64,000 bases of DNA from the NCBI RefSeq assembly GCF_004366715.1, contig NZ_SOQZ01000001.1, positions 1-64,000 on the forward strand. Direction: 5' to 3'. Under the pieces are notes generated by a model, which had not been told where the DNA came from, made no database searches, and saw nothing but the letters and a program-made list of their open reading frames with translations. This DNA is from Meridianimaribacter flavus (GTDB lineage: Bacteria; Bacteroidota; Bacteroidia; Flavobacteriales; Flavobacteriaceae). Of the stretch, positions 36,821 to 46,135 are shown piece after piece. The position numbers and the translations under genes are program-made. The stretch's first letter is position 1, and each line of letters starts with the position of its first letter.

Positions 36821-36860
36821 AAAAATCCCAAGGTAAATTTATATCTTGGGATTTTATTTT
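36821..36860 (+). terminator. Terminator after sdhCAB
   Basis: AAATCCCAAG / CTTGGGATTT, 10- to 11-bp stem with a 12-nt loop and a T-rich tail, before the next plus-strand gene. Confidence 0.8.
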
Positions 36861-36875
36861 GAATAAAAATTTTAA

Positions 36876-38648
36876 ATGCAAGACCCAAATAAATTTTACA
36901 GAACTCAGTTAGAGCAGCATAAATCAGAATCAAAACGCATTTATAAAAAAATGAGTTTGTTTAGTGTTTTAAGGTTATCGACTTTTTGCGTAACAATTTT
37001 TGGCGTCTATCTAACCTATCAAAATTGGCAAGTTGCAGCAATTATAGCTGTGATTGGTATTGCTGTATTTCTGTTTTTATTGTCTAGATATACAGATCTT
37101 AAAACCAAACGCGAACTACACAAACGATTAGCCACTATTAATGAAGATGAAATTAAAATAGCCTCAGGTGATTTTTATGATAGAGCAGATGGAAAAGTAT
37201 TTCAAAATCCTGCTCATGCCTATAGTTTAGATATCGATTTGTTTGGAAGAGGTTCTTTCTTTCAGTACATCAACAGAACAACTATAAATGAAGGTACACA
37301 ATCACTTGTTAATTGTTTGTTGGAAAACGATATTACTAATATTGAAGCACGACAAAATGCGATTAAAGAATTAGCTGATGAGCCTGAATGGAGGCAATAC
37401 TATTCTGGTGTAGCGCAAGGTGTAAAAGTGGAACATTCTGCAAAATCTATTATTGAATGGCTAAAGGGTTACAAACCATTTTTAAACGCAACATTATATT
37501 GGTTCACAATAGGTTTTAGTGTAGCTTCAGTAGCGCTTTTGGTCTTAGGATTTACTGAAATTATTCCAATAAAATATGCTGGATATTGGTTGCTTTTAGG
37601 CTTAGCGATTACTGGAAGATTTTTAAAATCAATCAATAATGTTGCCCAAAACACCGAAAAAGCTAAAGACACCTTTAGGCAATATGCTTTATTACTGAAA
37701 GAAATTGAACAGAAAGAATTTCAGTCTGAGTTATTGCAACAACAGCAACAAAAAATACAGTCTGAAGGTGAAAAAGCCTCACAAATATTTACAAAATTCT
37801 CAAAAGCTTTAGACGCCTTAGATAACCGAAATAACTTTATCTCAGCCATTTTTGGAAATGGGTATTTGCTTTGGGATATAAGGCAAACGTATCGCATAGA
37901 GCAATGGATAATCAAGTATGCGCACAAGGTTGAGGATTGGTTTGAAGTGGTGACGTTTTTTGATGCGTACAACACTTTAGGTAACTACGCTTACAATCAT
38001 CAAGACTTTAGTTATCCTGAAATTACTTCAGAAAATATTACAATTAAAGCAGAAAGTTTAGGACATCCTTTACTAAATGCTGAAAAACGAATTGATAGCG
38101 ATTTAGAATTGTTACAAGAGCAATTCTTTATTGTAACAGGCGCAAATATGGCAGGCAAGAGTACGTTTTTAAGAACCGTTGCGTTGCACATTGTTATGGC
38201 AAATGTTGGTTTGCCTATTTGTGCTAAAACAAGCAAATACAAGCCGATTAAACTCATTACAAGTATGCGCACTACAGATTCGTTGACAGATGATAGTTCG
38301 TACTTTTTTAGTGAGCTCACACGACTAAAATTTATTGTAGACACTATTGCTGAAGACAAAAACTATTTCGTGATTTTAGATGAAATCTTAAAGGGTACCA
38401 ATTCAACAGATAAAGCCATTGGCTCAAGAAAGTTTGTAGAAAAATTAGTGGGTCAAAAGGCAACAGGAATTATAGCAACGCACGATTTAAGTCTTACTGA
38501 AATTGAAACCGAATTAGAAGCTGTAAAAAACTATTACTTTGATGCCGAAATTAAAAATGACGAACTCTTTTTTGATTATAAACTAAAGAAAGGTGTTTGC
38601 CAAAACATGAACGCGAGTTTCTTATTGAAAAAGATGGAAATTGTATAA
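36876..38648 (+). CDS. Membrane-anchored MutS-family ATPase
   Basis: 590 residues. Two hydrophobic stretches (residues ~30-72 and ~203-250) precede a helical core and a C-terminal MutS ATPase domain with Walker A TGANMAGKSTFLRT (~residue 425), Walker B YFVILDEILKGTNS and the TSMRTTDSLTDDSSYF block. It lacks the mismatch-binding (MutS I) domain of canonical MutS, so it is one of the short MutS-like proteins. DNA substrate and role are unknown; membrane placement makes classical mismatch repair unlikely. Confidence 0.9.
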   Translation: MQDPNKFYRTQLEQHKSESKRIYKKMSLFSVLRLSTFCVTIFGVYLTYQNWQVAAIIAVIGIAVFLFLLSRYTDLKTKRELHKRLATINEDEIKIASGDFYDRADGKVFQNPAHAYSLDIDLFGRGSFFQYINRTTINEGTQSLVNCLLENDITNIEARQNAIKELADEPEWRQYYSGVAQGVKVEHSAKSIIEWLKGYKPFLNATLYWFTIGFSVASVALLVLGFTEIIPIKYAGYWLLLGLAITGRFLKSINNVAQNTEKAKDTFRQYALLLKEIEQKEFQSELLQQQQQKIQSEGEKASQIFTKFSKALDALDNRNNFISAIFGNGYLLWDIRQTYRIEQWIIKYAHKVEDWFEVVTFFDAYNTLGNYAYNHQDFSYPEITSENITIKAESLGHPLLNAEKRIDSDLELLQEQFFIVTGANMAGKSTFLRTVALHIVMANVGLPICAKTSKYKPIKLITSMRTTDSLTDDSSYFFSELTRLKFIVDTIAEDKNYFVILDEILKGTNSTDKAIGSRKFVEKLVGQKATGIIATHDLSLTEIETELEAVKNYYFDAEIKNDELFFDYKLKKGVCQNMNASFLLKKMEIV

Positions 38649-38655
38649 TAAAAAA

Positions 38656-38685
38656 CCCTTTCCAAAAAATTAGGAAAGGGCTCTT
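38656..38685 (+). terminator. Terminator between the MutS-like and phytase genes
   Basis: CCCTTTCC / GGAAAGGG stem (38656-38663 and 38673-38680) with an A-rich loop. It lies between convergent genes. Confidence 0.7.
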
Positions 38686-38712
38686 AATCAATTTAAAAAA
38701 ATAACTCAGCGA

Positions 38713-39726
38713 TTATTTTAACTTTAGAGAATCTAAGGCATGATAGAAAAAATCTTGTTGATCATTCATAGACACAAACAATCCGTTTGGAAATTTTTTA
38801 CCAAGGGATTCTGTTACTACATCGCAACCATCGGTTTCTATCGTTCCTAAGTTTATCGTTTTAACAAAACTATTATCACTTCTTTTAAAAATATTGAAGC
38901 TGTGATCTTGCTGGTTGGACACAATCAAAAATCCATTATCTCCACCGTAAGTTGCTATAGCAATACCTTCAATATCATCTTTAAAATATTCACTGCCAAA
39001 CAATGCTATTTCTTTATCTCCTTGTTTTGGATCAGCGTGGTATTTTCTAATTCCAACACCTTCATCAGAATAATACACATATCCTAAAGCATCGTCAACA
39101 GCAATAGCTTCAATTTCTTTTTGTCCACTAAAAGTTCCTAGCTTTCTCAATAAATTAGCATGTACTCCCAATGAATCACTTACCAAAGCATATTGATAAA
39201 GATAACCTTGAGTTGGTCCTGCTTTTCTGCTTACAAATGCTGAAACTTCACCTGTTTTTGGGTTTTTATAGATTGAAATTCCCATAGGTCTTTTCATTTC
39301 TATATTAGTTTCATCAGTAAATACTTTATAACCTCCATTATCTAAAGGTTTCATATCTGGAACTGAGTATAAACGGATTTGGTTTTTCTCTCTTTCAGTA
39401 AACATCATAATATCTGTTTCAGTAGAATCAGTCAATTTAAAACCATATTCTATATCAACGTTATTAGGATAGCTAACTCCTGTAAGGCTTTTTTCTTTTA
39501 TGATTTTTCCGTCTAAATCAAAAGCATAAACACCTCCATTTACCTCATCTTTATCGGTTCCAAAGACAATACTTTGCTCAGGATTTTCACGATTTATCCA
39601 TATTGCTGGATCATCACTATCGTGTGGTAGTTTTTCAGTTTTTAGTGTTGGCGCCACTTCTGGCAATCCGTTTCCACAAGAAAACAGTACTAAAGCAATA
39701 GCGCCTAATATAAATGTGTTCTTCAT
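38713..39726 (-). CDS. Beta-propeller phytase (3-phytase), lipoprotein
   Basis: 337 residues from the ATG at 39724-39726; an ATG at 39750 overlaps the upstream gene and spoils the signal. The lipobox is VLFSC. The protein has the six-bladed phytase propeller: HDSDDPAIW, GTDKDEVNGGVYAFD, YPNNVDIEYGF, KEIEAIAVDDALGYVYYSDE and the Ca2+/phosphate-binding acidic loops. It releases phosphate from phytate in a Ca2+-dependent reaction. It follows the TonB receptor by 4 bp, so the two are co-expressed. Confidence 0.93.
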   Translation of the reverse strand: MKNTFILGAIALVLFSCGNGLPEVAPTLKTEKLPHDSDDPAIWINRENPEQSIVFGTDKDEVNGGVYAFDLDGKIIKEKSLTGVSYPNNVDIEYGFKLTDSTETDIMMFTEREKNQIRLYSVPDMKPLDNGGYKVFTDETNIEMKRPMGISIYKNPKTGEVSAFVSRKAGPTQGYLYQYALVSDSLGVHANLLRKLGTFSGQKEIEAIAVDDALGYVYYSDEGVGIRKYHADPKQGDKEIALFGSEYFKDDIEGIAIATYGGDNGFLIVSNQQDHSFNIFKRSDNSFVKTINLGTIETDGCDVVTESLGKKFPNGLFVSMNDQQDFFYHALDSLKLK

Positions 39727-39730
39727 CTTC

Positions 39731-42568
39731 TTACTTCTTAAACAAATCATACTTTAAACCAAATGTTAAACGCTTTTCGTAGTATTCCATTTGCATGGTT
39801 CTACTACTTACACCTTGATAATAACGTAACGGTTGGTTGGTAATGTTGTTGATGTTAAGGTATAAGCTCAAGTTTTTGTTGATAGCAACATTAGCATTAA
39901 AATCTAAGAAAAGTTGCTCATCATAATATCTATCTTCAAACGCATTTCCACCAATTTCATCAATGTAAGCATCAGAATAGTTAGCTGATAAACGTAAACT
40001 AAAGTTTTTACCTGCATACCCTAAAGAACCGTTGAACATGTTAGGTGCTGTTTGTGGTAAATCTAAGTCTGTACGCTCTTCACCATCTTCATTACGAATA
40101 CCATCTGTACTAGATGTTAAGTACGTATAGTTTAAGTAAACACTAAAGTTCTTTGCAAATCCTGGAAGGAAATCTAAACGACGTTGAAAAGAAACCTCAG
40201 CTCCAAATACTGATGCATCGTCACCATTTAATGGTTGATATACTTCGAATCCATCTTCGTTTTCACTTTGGAAAGTGTACACAAAATCTTGAATATCTTT
40301 ATAGAATAATCCACCTGAAATGATACCTACTGATTTAAAATAGTGCTCAGCCATAACATCAAAGTTCATAGATGTTGTTGGGTCTAACTCAGAGTTTCCT
40401 AAGAAAATTTCTTCGTCTTCGTTATTGATTTCTCTATAAGGTACTAAATCAACATAATTAGGTCTAGCCAAAGTATTCGTCCATGCAAAACGTAATATTG
40501 TGTTGTCGTTAAGGTTATACTTAAAATGAACACCTGGTAAAATATTAGTATATGAGTTTTTGTCTTTTACAACGTTAATCCCTGAAACATCACCTTCAGT
40601 ATCAAACTCAAGTTCATTTCCTTCACTTTCAATAGAAGTATGCTCCAATCTTACACCTGCTAGTACGCTTAACTTATCTGATAAATCTTGGTTTAACATT
40701 GCGTAACCAGCATATACGTTTTCGTTTACATCAAAGTTTGCAGTAATATATTCTTCTGGAAGGTTTTCAGCTTCAAACAAGTTAGAGTCATTTAAGTTTA
40801 GACCTCCTAAAAATTCAGGACTTGCAAAATTACCTACTTGGTATTGACCACCTGCAAGAAAATCAGAATCAGAATAGTTTCTTGTTGGCACCATTCCTAA
40901 AAACTCTAAAGCTCCAGTCTCGTCACCATATTCTGTAAAGTCGTTTTCACGATTTTTGTTTTTCAATCTGGTTTTTGCTCCAAATTTTAAGAATCCATCC
41001 CTACCGTTTACAACAGACATTGGTACTTGTGCATTAACAAATAAGTTAAAGTCTTTTTCTTCGGTATATTGGTTTTCTTCAGTTAATTCACCAAACTCAA
41101 AATCTTCATAATTAGCATCAGTTGCACTTACAGGTGAAAACAATGGTTTGTCTTGATTATTATTAAAGTTAACTGCATATTCACTTTCATACTCTAAATA
41201 ACGCTCATTTAAACGTTCTTCTGAAGCTTTTGAAAACGAAGCCATCCAATCCATTTGAACTTTACCAAACAAGTGCTCACCACCTAAGCTGTAGTTTTGC
41301 ATACGTTGGTCTTCTAATCTTGCATTTTTATTTCGCTTGCTGTCAATTCCTCCTTTTGATTGACGCTTAGCTTCTACAGGAAACATCGTTAAGTTTCCAT
41401 TAGCATCAACCGAAAAATCTCCTGCTCCAATATCTTCTCCATCTAAAATTTCATGCTCTAGCCTAAAACGGTTTTCTCTATCGTCTCTCCAGTTATAGAT
41501 AGATTTAAAGTAAACTGTGTTATTCTTATCTAACTTATAATCTAAATTTGCTGAAAAACTTCTACGCACACGTTGTACTAAATACTCTCTAATTTCAAAT
41601 ACGTTTGCATAAGGGTTTACGTCAACTTCTTCAAGGTTATCTTCATCTCCATTGTTAAACTCAAACTCATCAGTCCACTCTGCTTCGACATTGTCACTTC
41701 CAAAGTCGTTATCGTTGATAGATGCTGAAACCATCCATCCGAACTTATTGTTTTTGCTACGATCTCCTACTAAGAAAGATCCGTTTAAAATTCTCTTGTC
41801 AGTAATAAAGTTAATACCAGAACCTGCTGTTGCAGATAAACGGAATCCTTGAGGTGACGTTTTTGTAATAAGGTTTACCGAACCACCAAGTGCATCTCCA
41901 TCCATATCAGGAGTAACTGCTTTGTTTACTTCAATAGTTTGGATCATGTCTGAAGGAATTAAATCCATTTGTACGTTACGGTTATCACCTTCAGCCGAAG
42001 GAATTCTGCTTCCGTTTAATGTTACTGAATTTAATTGAGGAGAAAGACCACGAACAATAATGTTACGCGCTTCACCTTGGTCAACCTGCATTGTAATACC
42101 AGGAATACGCTTTACAGCATCTCCAATATTAGCGTCTGGGAATTTACCAATTTGATCAGTTGATACAATATTAGTAATGTTTGTTTTATTTTTTTGAGTG
42201 TTTAGTGCTCTGGCTTGACTTCCAAAACCATAAGCCACAACTTCTACTTCATCAAGCTCAGTACTTTTAGAAGTTAGTGTAATGTTCAATTCTGTTGTTT
42301 GAGAAGCAGTCACTGTTACTTCTTGCTTAAAATCGGCATAACCCAAATATTTAATTAAAAGGTTATACGTGCCTTCAGGTATATCTACCATAGTAAATTT
42401 ACCGTCAAAATCGGAAACGACAGCTTTTTTAAGCTCTTCAATCATTACAGTTGCTCCTGGAACTGTAATTCCGTTGTCATCTGTTATAATACCTTGTAGA
42501 TTTCCTGACTGAGAAAACCCATAAAAGGATACAGATATAAATAATAGTAAAGTAAATAAATGTTTCAT
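39731..42568 (-). CDS. TonB-dependent receptor (linked to phytase)
   Basis: 945 residues. Signal peptide (to about residue 19), carboxypeptidase-regulatory-like domain (~20-110: NLQGIITDDNGITVPGATV), plug domain (~125-235) and a 22-strand barrel ending in an aromatic strand (LTFGLKYDLFKK). No SusD partner lies beside it. Position directly upstream of a phytase suggests uptake of inositol phosphates or a released product. A -7 box reading TAGTTTTG lies at 42592-42599, 23 nt before the ATG. Confidence 0.95.
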   Translation of the reverse strand: MKHLFTLLLFISVSFYGFSQSGNLQGIITDDNGITVPGATVMIEELKKAVVSDFDGKFTMVDIPEGTYNLLIKYLGYADFKQEVTVTASQTTELNITLTSKSTELDEVEVVAYGFGSQARALNTQKNKTNITNIVSTDQIGKFPDANIGDAVKRIPGITMQVDQGEARNIIVRGLSPQLNSVTLNGSRIPSAEGDNRNVQMDLIPSDMIQTIEVNKAVTPDMDGDALGGSVNLITKTSPQGFRLSATAGSGINFITDKRILNGSFLVGDRSKNNKFGWMVSASINDNDFGSDNVEAEWTDEFEFNNGDEDNLEEVDVNPYANVFEIREYLVQRVRRSFSANLDYKLDKNNTVYFKSIYNWRDDRENRFRLEHEILDGEDIGAGDFSVDANGNLTMFPVEAKRQSKGGIDSKRNKNARLEDQRMQNYSLGGEHLFGKVQMDWMASFSKASEERLNERYLEYESEYAVNFNNNQDKPLFSPVSATDANYEDFEFGELTEENQYTEEKDFNLFVNAQVPMSVVNGRDGFLKFGAKTRLKNKNRENDFTEYGDETGALEFLGMVPTRNYSDSDFLAGGQYQVGNFASPEFLGGLNLNDSNLFEAENLPEEYITANFDVNENVYAGYAMLNQDLSDKLSVLAGVRLEHTSIESEGNELEFDTEGDVSGINVVKDKNSYTNILPGVHFKYNLNDNTILRFAWTNTLARPNYVDLVPYREINNEDEEIFLGNSELDPTTSMNFDVMAEHYFKSVGIISGGLFYKDIQDFVYTFQSENEDGFEVYQPLNGDDASVFGAEVSFQRRLDFLPGFAKNFSVYLNYTYLTSSTDGIRNEDGEERTDLDLPQTAPNMFNGSLGYAGKNFSLRLSANYSDAYIDEIGGNAFEDRYYDEQLFLDFNANVAINKNLSLYLNINNITNQPLRYYQGVSSRTMQMEYYEKRLTFGLKYDLFKK

Positions 42569-42591
42569 TGATAGGTTAATTTTGTTTTAGA

Positions 42592-42599
42592 CAAAACTA
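42592..42599 (-). promoter_or_regulatory. Predicted -7 box of the TonB receptor-phytase operon
   Basis: CAAAACTA on the plus strand reads TAGTTTTG on the minus strand, an exact TAnnTTTG match; no clear -33 TTG. Confidence 0.4.
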
Positions 42600-42725
42600 G
42601 ACCTAAGCCATGTTTTGTAGCTTTAGAATGTGTTAACAAATAGTAACTAACCCTTGAAAAACAACTATAAAACATAGCAACATTTACAATTACTTAACAC
42701 TCGATAAAGATTTGGAAAACATTTC

Positions 42726-44300
42726 CTATAAATTGAGTAAGTAGGCTTGCAAATCGTCTTTGGAGTCTAATGGCATTTTTTTTCTTAGTCTGTATCGAGC
42801 AATTCTAACGCTATCAGAAGTAATACGAAGTATCTCTGCGATTTCTTTAGATGATAAATTTAATCTTAGTAATAAGCATAAGCGCATTTCAGAAGACGAC
42901 AACTTTTCTAAAGCAGATTGTTTTAAAATTTTAAAAAACGCTGGATGAATTTGACCAAAATAACCCATAAGTTCTGTCCACTCATTATTATTGTTTAAGT
43001 CAGCTTCAATTTCACTTGCTAGTTCCTGTAATTTGGTTTTTACTAGCTCACTATTTCTTCCTTTTAATTTGGTAAGTGTTTTTGAAACATCAGAAAGCAT
43101 TTTGTTTTTATGCGCAATGTGTAAACTATAATTAGTTAACGAAGATACTTTTATATCTATTTCGCGTTTTAGAGCTTGTTCTTCGGCTGTTTTTTTGTCT
43201 AAATCGGCTTGTAGCAACTGTTGTTGATATTCTAAAATGTGTTTCTCGTGTTTTCGTCTCTTTTTCCAGTACAAAAAACCAACTATAAGTGCTAAAATAA
43301 TGGCTCCAGTAATAGTTAAGATAATATACTGCCTTACTTTATTAATCTGGTTTTGCTTGTTTAGAAGTTTAACTTCGGCTTCTTTTTCTTTTACCTCATA
43401 TAGTACTTGCATTGCACTTACTATTTCGGCATTGTTTTGTCTAAGTTCTTGTTCGTTAACTATGCTTTGGTTATTAAGGTAACTGTATGCTTTTTCATAA
43501 TCTCCCAAATCAGCATAAGTTCTTGCTAAATCTTTTAAAGCACTTTCTATTTGAGATTCATTATTAGTTTTTTGAGCTAGCATTAAAGCTTGCTCAGTAT
43601 ACCCAAGCGCTTTACTATAATTACCTGTTTTACGATTGACATCACCAAGGTTATTAATGATGTTAATTTGAAGGTCGATTTCACTATTCTTAGCAAATGT
43701 ATTTGCAGTTTTAAAATATTGATATGCTAAGTCATACTGCTCTAAATCTTCATAAATGCTTCCAATATTTTCATTGGTGCTTGCTAAACCTGTACTGTCA
43801 TTTAGCACATTAAAAATAGAAAGACTTAACTTTTGAAATTCTAAAGCCTTTTCATAATTACCTTGTTTTTCTGCCACACTACCCAACAAAGCATTTGCTT
43901 TTGCTTTTCCTCTTGAGTAATTTATGTCTTCAGAAATTGTTAAGCTATTTTGCGCATACTTGTTGGCTTCACTATACTTTTTTAAATCAAGGTTTATTGT
44001 TGAAAGTGCATTTTGAATATAAACCAGTCCTGAATCTTTAGTTTTATGAATATCAAGATACGCTTGATAGTTCTTTATCGCTTCACTATAGAGTTCTAAG
44101 CGACTGAAAAAATCTCCTAGTTTAACATGCACCTGTGCTGTTTTTGAAGTGTTGGAACTGGTTTTAGCCAACTCAAGTTCCTTTTTTAAATCATATAACT
44201 TAGTGTCGATCTCATTTGTAGTATTGATTGACATTTGAGCACAAAGAGACACAGATATAAAAAAAGCAAATATTGTAATGGTTTGTTTATAAGTAGACAA
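42726..44300 (-). CDS. TPR sensor-regulator with C-terminal HTH
   Basis: 524 residues. A signal peptide or N-terminal anchor is followed by about six TPRs (~40-300), one membrane helix (~332-352, IILTITGAIILALIVGFLYW), a coiled coil (~360-420) and a LuxR/GerE-like HTH (LSSKEIAEILRITSDSVRIARYRLRKKM). This one-piece transmembrane regulator type is common in Bacteroidota. It lies just upstream of the TonB receptor and phytase genes on the same strand and may regulate them, for example in response to phosphate; this is inferred from position. Confidence 0.9.
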   Translation of the reverse strand: MSTYKQTITIFAFFISVSLCAQMSINTTNEIDTKLYDLKKELELAKTSSNTSKTAQVHVKLGDFFSRLELYSEAIKNYQAYLDIHKTKDSGLVYIQNALSTINLDLKKYSEANKYAQNSLTISEDINYSRGKAKANALLGSVAEKQGNYEKALEFQKLSLSIFNVLNDSTGLASTNENIGSIYEDLEQYDLAYQYFKTANTFAKNSEIDLQINIINNLGDVNRKTGNYSKALGYTEQALMLAQKTNNESQIESALKDLARTYADLGDYEKAYSYLNNQSIVNEQELRQNNAEIVSAMQVLYEVKEKEAEVKLLNKQNQINKVRQYIILTITGAIILALIVGFLYWKKRRKHEKHILEYQQQLLQADLDKKTAEEQALKREIDIKVSSLTNYSLHIAHKNKMLSDVSKTLTKLKGRNSELVKTKLQELASEIEADLNNNNEWTELMGYFGQIHPAFFKILKQSALEKLSSSEMRLCLLLRLNLSSKEIAEILRITSDSVRIARYRLRKKMPLDSKDDLQAYLLNL

Positions 44301-44387
44301 AATGCAAACTATTTTATAAACCTATAAAGAAACGCTACAAGTGTTACCCAAACTTATTGTTTGTATGATGTTAATGTTATGAAATAA

Positions 44388-44420
44388 AAAAGCGGCTTAG
44401 AAATACATCTAGCCGCTTTA
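44388..44420 (-). terminator. Terminator after rplU-rpmA
   Basis: AAAGCGGCT...AGCCGCTTT hairpin, 9-bp core stem extended by a bulged TAG/CTA, with T-rich flank in the minus-strand direction, 22 bp after the rpmA stop. Confidence 0.8.
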
Positions 44421-44441
44421 ATTTTTTAAAAGAACTGTTTC

Positions 44442-44702
44442 TTAAGCCTCGAAAGGTTCTACAGAAACGTAAGATTTACCACCTTTTTTCTTTTCAAACT
44501 TTACAATACCATCTACTTTAGCGTGTAAAGTGTGGTCTTTCCCAGCATACACATTCTCTCCTGGATTGTGAGCTGTACCTCTTTGTCTTACGATGATGTT
44601 TCCAGCTACAGCAGCTTGACCACCAAAAATCTTAACACCTAATCGTTTCGATTCTGATTCTCTACCGTTCTTGGAACTACCTACTCCTTTTTTATGAGCC
44701 AT
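44442..44702 (-). CDS. rpmA: Ribosomal protein bL27
   Basis: 86 residues, complete bL27: N-terminal [20 protein letters not shown], then the conserved [17 protein letters not shown] and the HTLHA segment. The N-terminus begins directly with the mature-type sequence, so no proteolytic processing is needed, as usual outside Firmicutes. Second gene of the rplU-rpmA operon. Confidence 0.98.
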   Translation of the reverse strand: MAHKKGVGSSKNGRESESKRLGVKIFGGQAAVAGNIIVRQRGTAHNPGENVYAGKDHTLHAKVDGIVKFEKKKGGKSYVSVEPFEA

Positions 44703-44744
44703 TGTATTAAGGTTTTATATTGTTAATATTAAATGATACAGAAA

Positions 44745-45410
44745 TTATTTTTCTATACCACCATCTAATTTGTCTTGTAATTCTTTTAATTCATCCCATT
44801 TCCCATCAGCTGCTAATTTAGCTTGCTTTGGCCAAGTGTCTGGTACATGACTACCACGAACGTCTGCGATGATTTCTGAAATTTGCTCTGGTTTAGCTTT
44901 AGCTAAATCTGCATAAGTTGCAATACCAGCTTCAATTAAAGTTTCAGCGATTTTTGGACCAATACCTTCGATTTTCTTTAAATCGTCAGCTTTTCCTGCT
45001 GCTTTTTTTGGTGCAGCTTTAGCTTCTACTTTAGGTTCAGCTTTTTTAGTTTCTTTTTTTGGAGCAGCTTTCTCAGCTTTTTTAGCTGGCTTAGCTCCTG
45101 AAGCTACGATGCTTTCAATAACGATTTCAGATAAGGCTTGTCTGTGACCATTTTTTACACGGTAACCTTTTCTTCTTTTCTTTTTGAAAACAATAACTTT
45201 ATCACCTTTTAGGTGCTTAACGACTTTTGCTCCTACTTGAGCTCCGTCTATAGCTGGGGCGCCTACAGTTACATTGTTACCATCACCAATTAAAAGAACG
45301 TTATCGAAAGAAACTTTCTCACCTTCTTCTGTTGCTAAACGGTTAACAAAAACTTTTTGGTCTTTTTCAACTTTAAATTGATGCCCTGCTATCTCTACAA
45401 TTGCGTACAT
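44745..45410 (-). CDS. rplU: Ribosomal protein bL21 with C-terminal helix-hairpin-helix extension
   Basis: 221 residues, about twice the usual ~103. Residues 1-~100 are a normal bL21 (MYAIVEIAGHQFKVEKDQ...KKKRRKGYRVKNGHRQ). A Lys/Ala/Pro/Glu-rich linker follows (~103-143), then a helix-hairpin-helix domain (KIEGIGPKIAETLIEAGIAT; ends in DELKELQDKLDGGIEK). The fusion is in frame with no suspicious junction and is known in several Bacteroidota; its role on the ribosome is not known. Confidence 0.96.
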   Translation of the reverse strand: MYAIVEIAGHQFKVEKDQKVFVNRLATEEGEKVSFDNVLLIGDGNNVTVGAPAIDGAQVGAKVVKHLKGDKVIVFKKKRRKGYRVKNGHRQALSEIVIESIVASGAKPAKKAEKAAPKKETKKAEPKVEAKAAPKKAAGKADDLKKIEGIGPKIAETLIEAGIATYADLAKAKPEQISEIIADVRGSHVPDTWPKQAKLAADGKWDELKELQDKLDGGIEK

Positions 45411-45457
45411 AGCGTAACGTTTAAGTTTGTGTTAATAATTTTACTCAAAAATGAGTG

Positions 45458-45487
45458 CAAATATACGCCTAAATCTTTAATCTACAA
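45458..45487 (-). promoter_or_regulatory. Promoter of the rplU-rpmA operon
   Basis: On the minus strand -33 TTG (45485-45487), 19 nt, -7 TATATTTG (45458-45465). Both boxes and spacing match the consensus, about 47 nt before the rplU ATG. Confidence 0.65.
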
Positions 45488-45492
45488 ACCTT

Positions 45493-45948
45493 TTATGCTT
45501 TTTGAGAGATATTATAGCTTTTTTTGAGTAATTGCATGAATGTTAAGGTGAGCACAACGGTTGAAGCCAATCCTTCAATTAAGATAATAAACACTAAAAT
45601 TCCAGTGCCTTCTCCATAGTTACTAAACCATTCTCCTAAAAGCGTTTCAGTAAATTTTGGGTCTATATGAAACATGTAAATAGCCATAAAAGCTGTAAAT
45701 AAAACTGTTCCTACAAAACCTGTTATTAATCCTGTTTTAAAACCGTCAATATAAGTAAAGCTGTCACTAACAGATAACTTATAATATTTTATGCCGTAAT
45801 AAATACCTGTGGCCATAATAAGCCCATTAAAAAGTCTTAACCAAATATTCTCATGAAGATTAAACAATCTTACAAACAAAAAATAGGCTATTAAAGTTAC
45901 CGCAATAAAAATTCCATATTTTAATGCTACCGATAAAGATGTTTTCAT
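45493..45948 (-). CDS. DUF4199-like membrane protein
   Basis: 151 residues from the ATG at 45946-45948. The frame extends to 46134 but the extra residues are Lys/Cys/Tyr-rich and unlike a membrane-protein leader. Four hydrophobic helices are predicted and the loop SFTYIDGFKTGLITGFVGTV matches the DUF4199 style. Function unknown. It is divergent from the M16 peptidase gene. Confidence 0.78.
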   Translation of the reverse strand: MKTSLSVALKYGIFIAVTLIAYFLFVRLFNLHENIWLRLFNGLIMATGIYYGIKYYKLSVSDSFTYIDGFKTGLITGFVGTVLFTAFMAIYMFHIDPKFTETLLGEWFSNYGEGTGILVFIILIEGLASTVVLTLTFMQLLKKSYNISQKA

Positions 45949-46058
45949 AATATAAATGTTTGAAATCAAGTCCTTTAAATTTCGTGAAAATTTGCGTATA
46001 TAAATAATTTTATGCCTCTTTTTTACATTTATTTCACACAATGCGTAGTATGATTTAC

Positions 46059-46066
46059 TATTTTTG
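46059..46066 (+). promoter_or_regulatory. Predicted -7 box upstream of the M16 peptidase pair
   Basis: TATTTTTG, exact consensus, implies a leader of roughly 65 nt for the 46136 gene. Confidence 0.35.
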
Positions 46067-46135
46067 TGAAACTTGTAACATTTTTCGCAACTCGAAGACT
46101 TACAATTTATATTATAAACTAAAAACAAACTCACA

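Noticed and set aside
45949-46134. N-terminal extension of the DUF4199-like protein
   Set aside because: The extra residues are rich in Lys, Tyr and Cys and do not look like a membrane-protein leader; the ATG at 45948 gives the family-like start.
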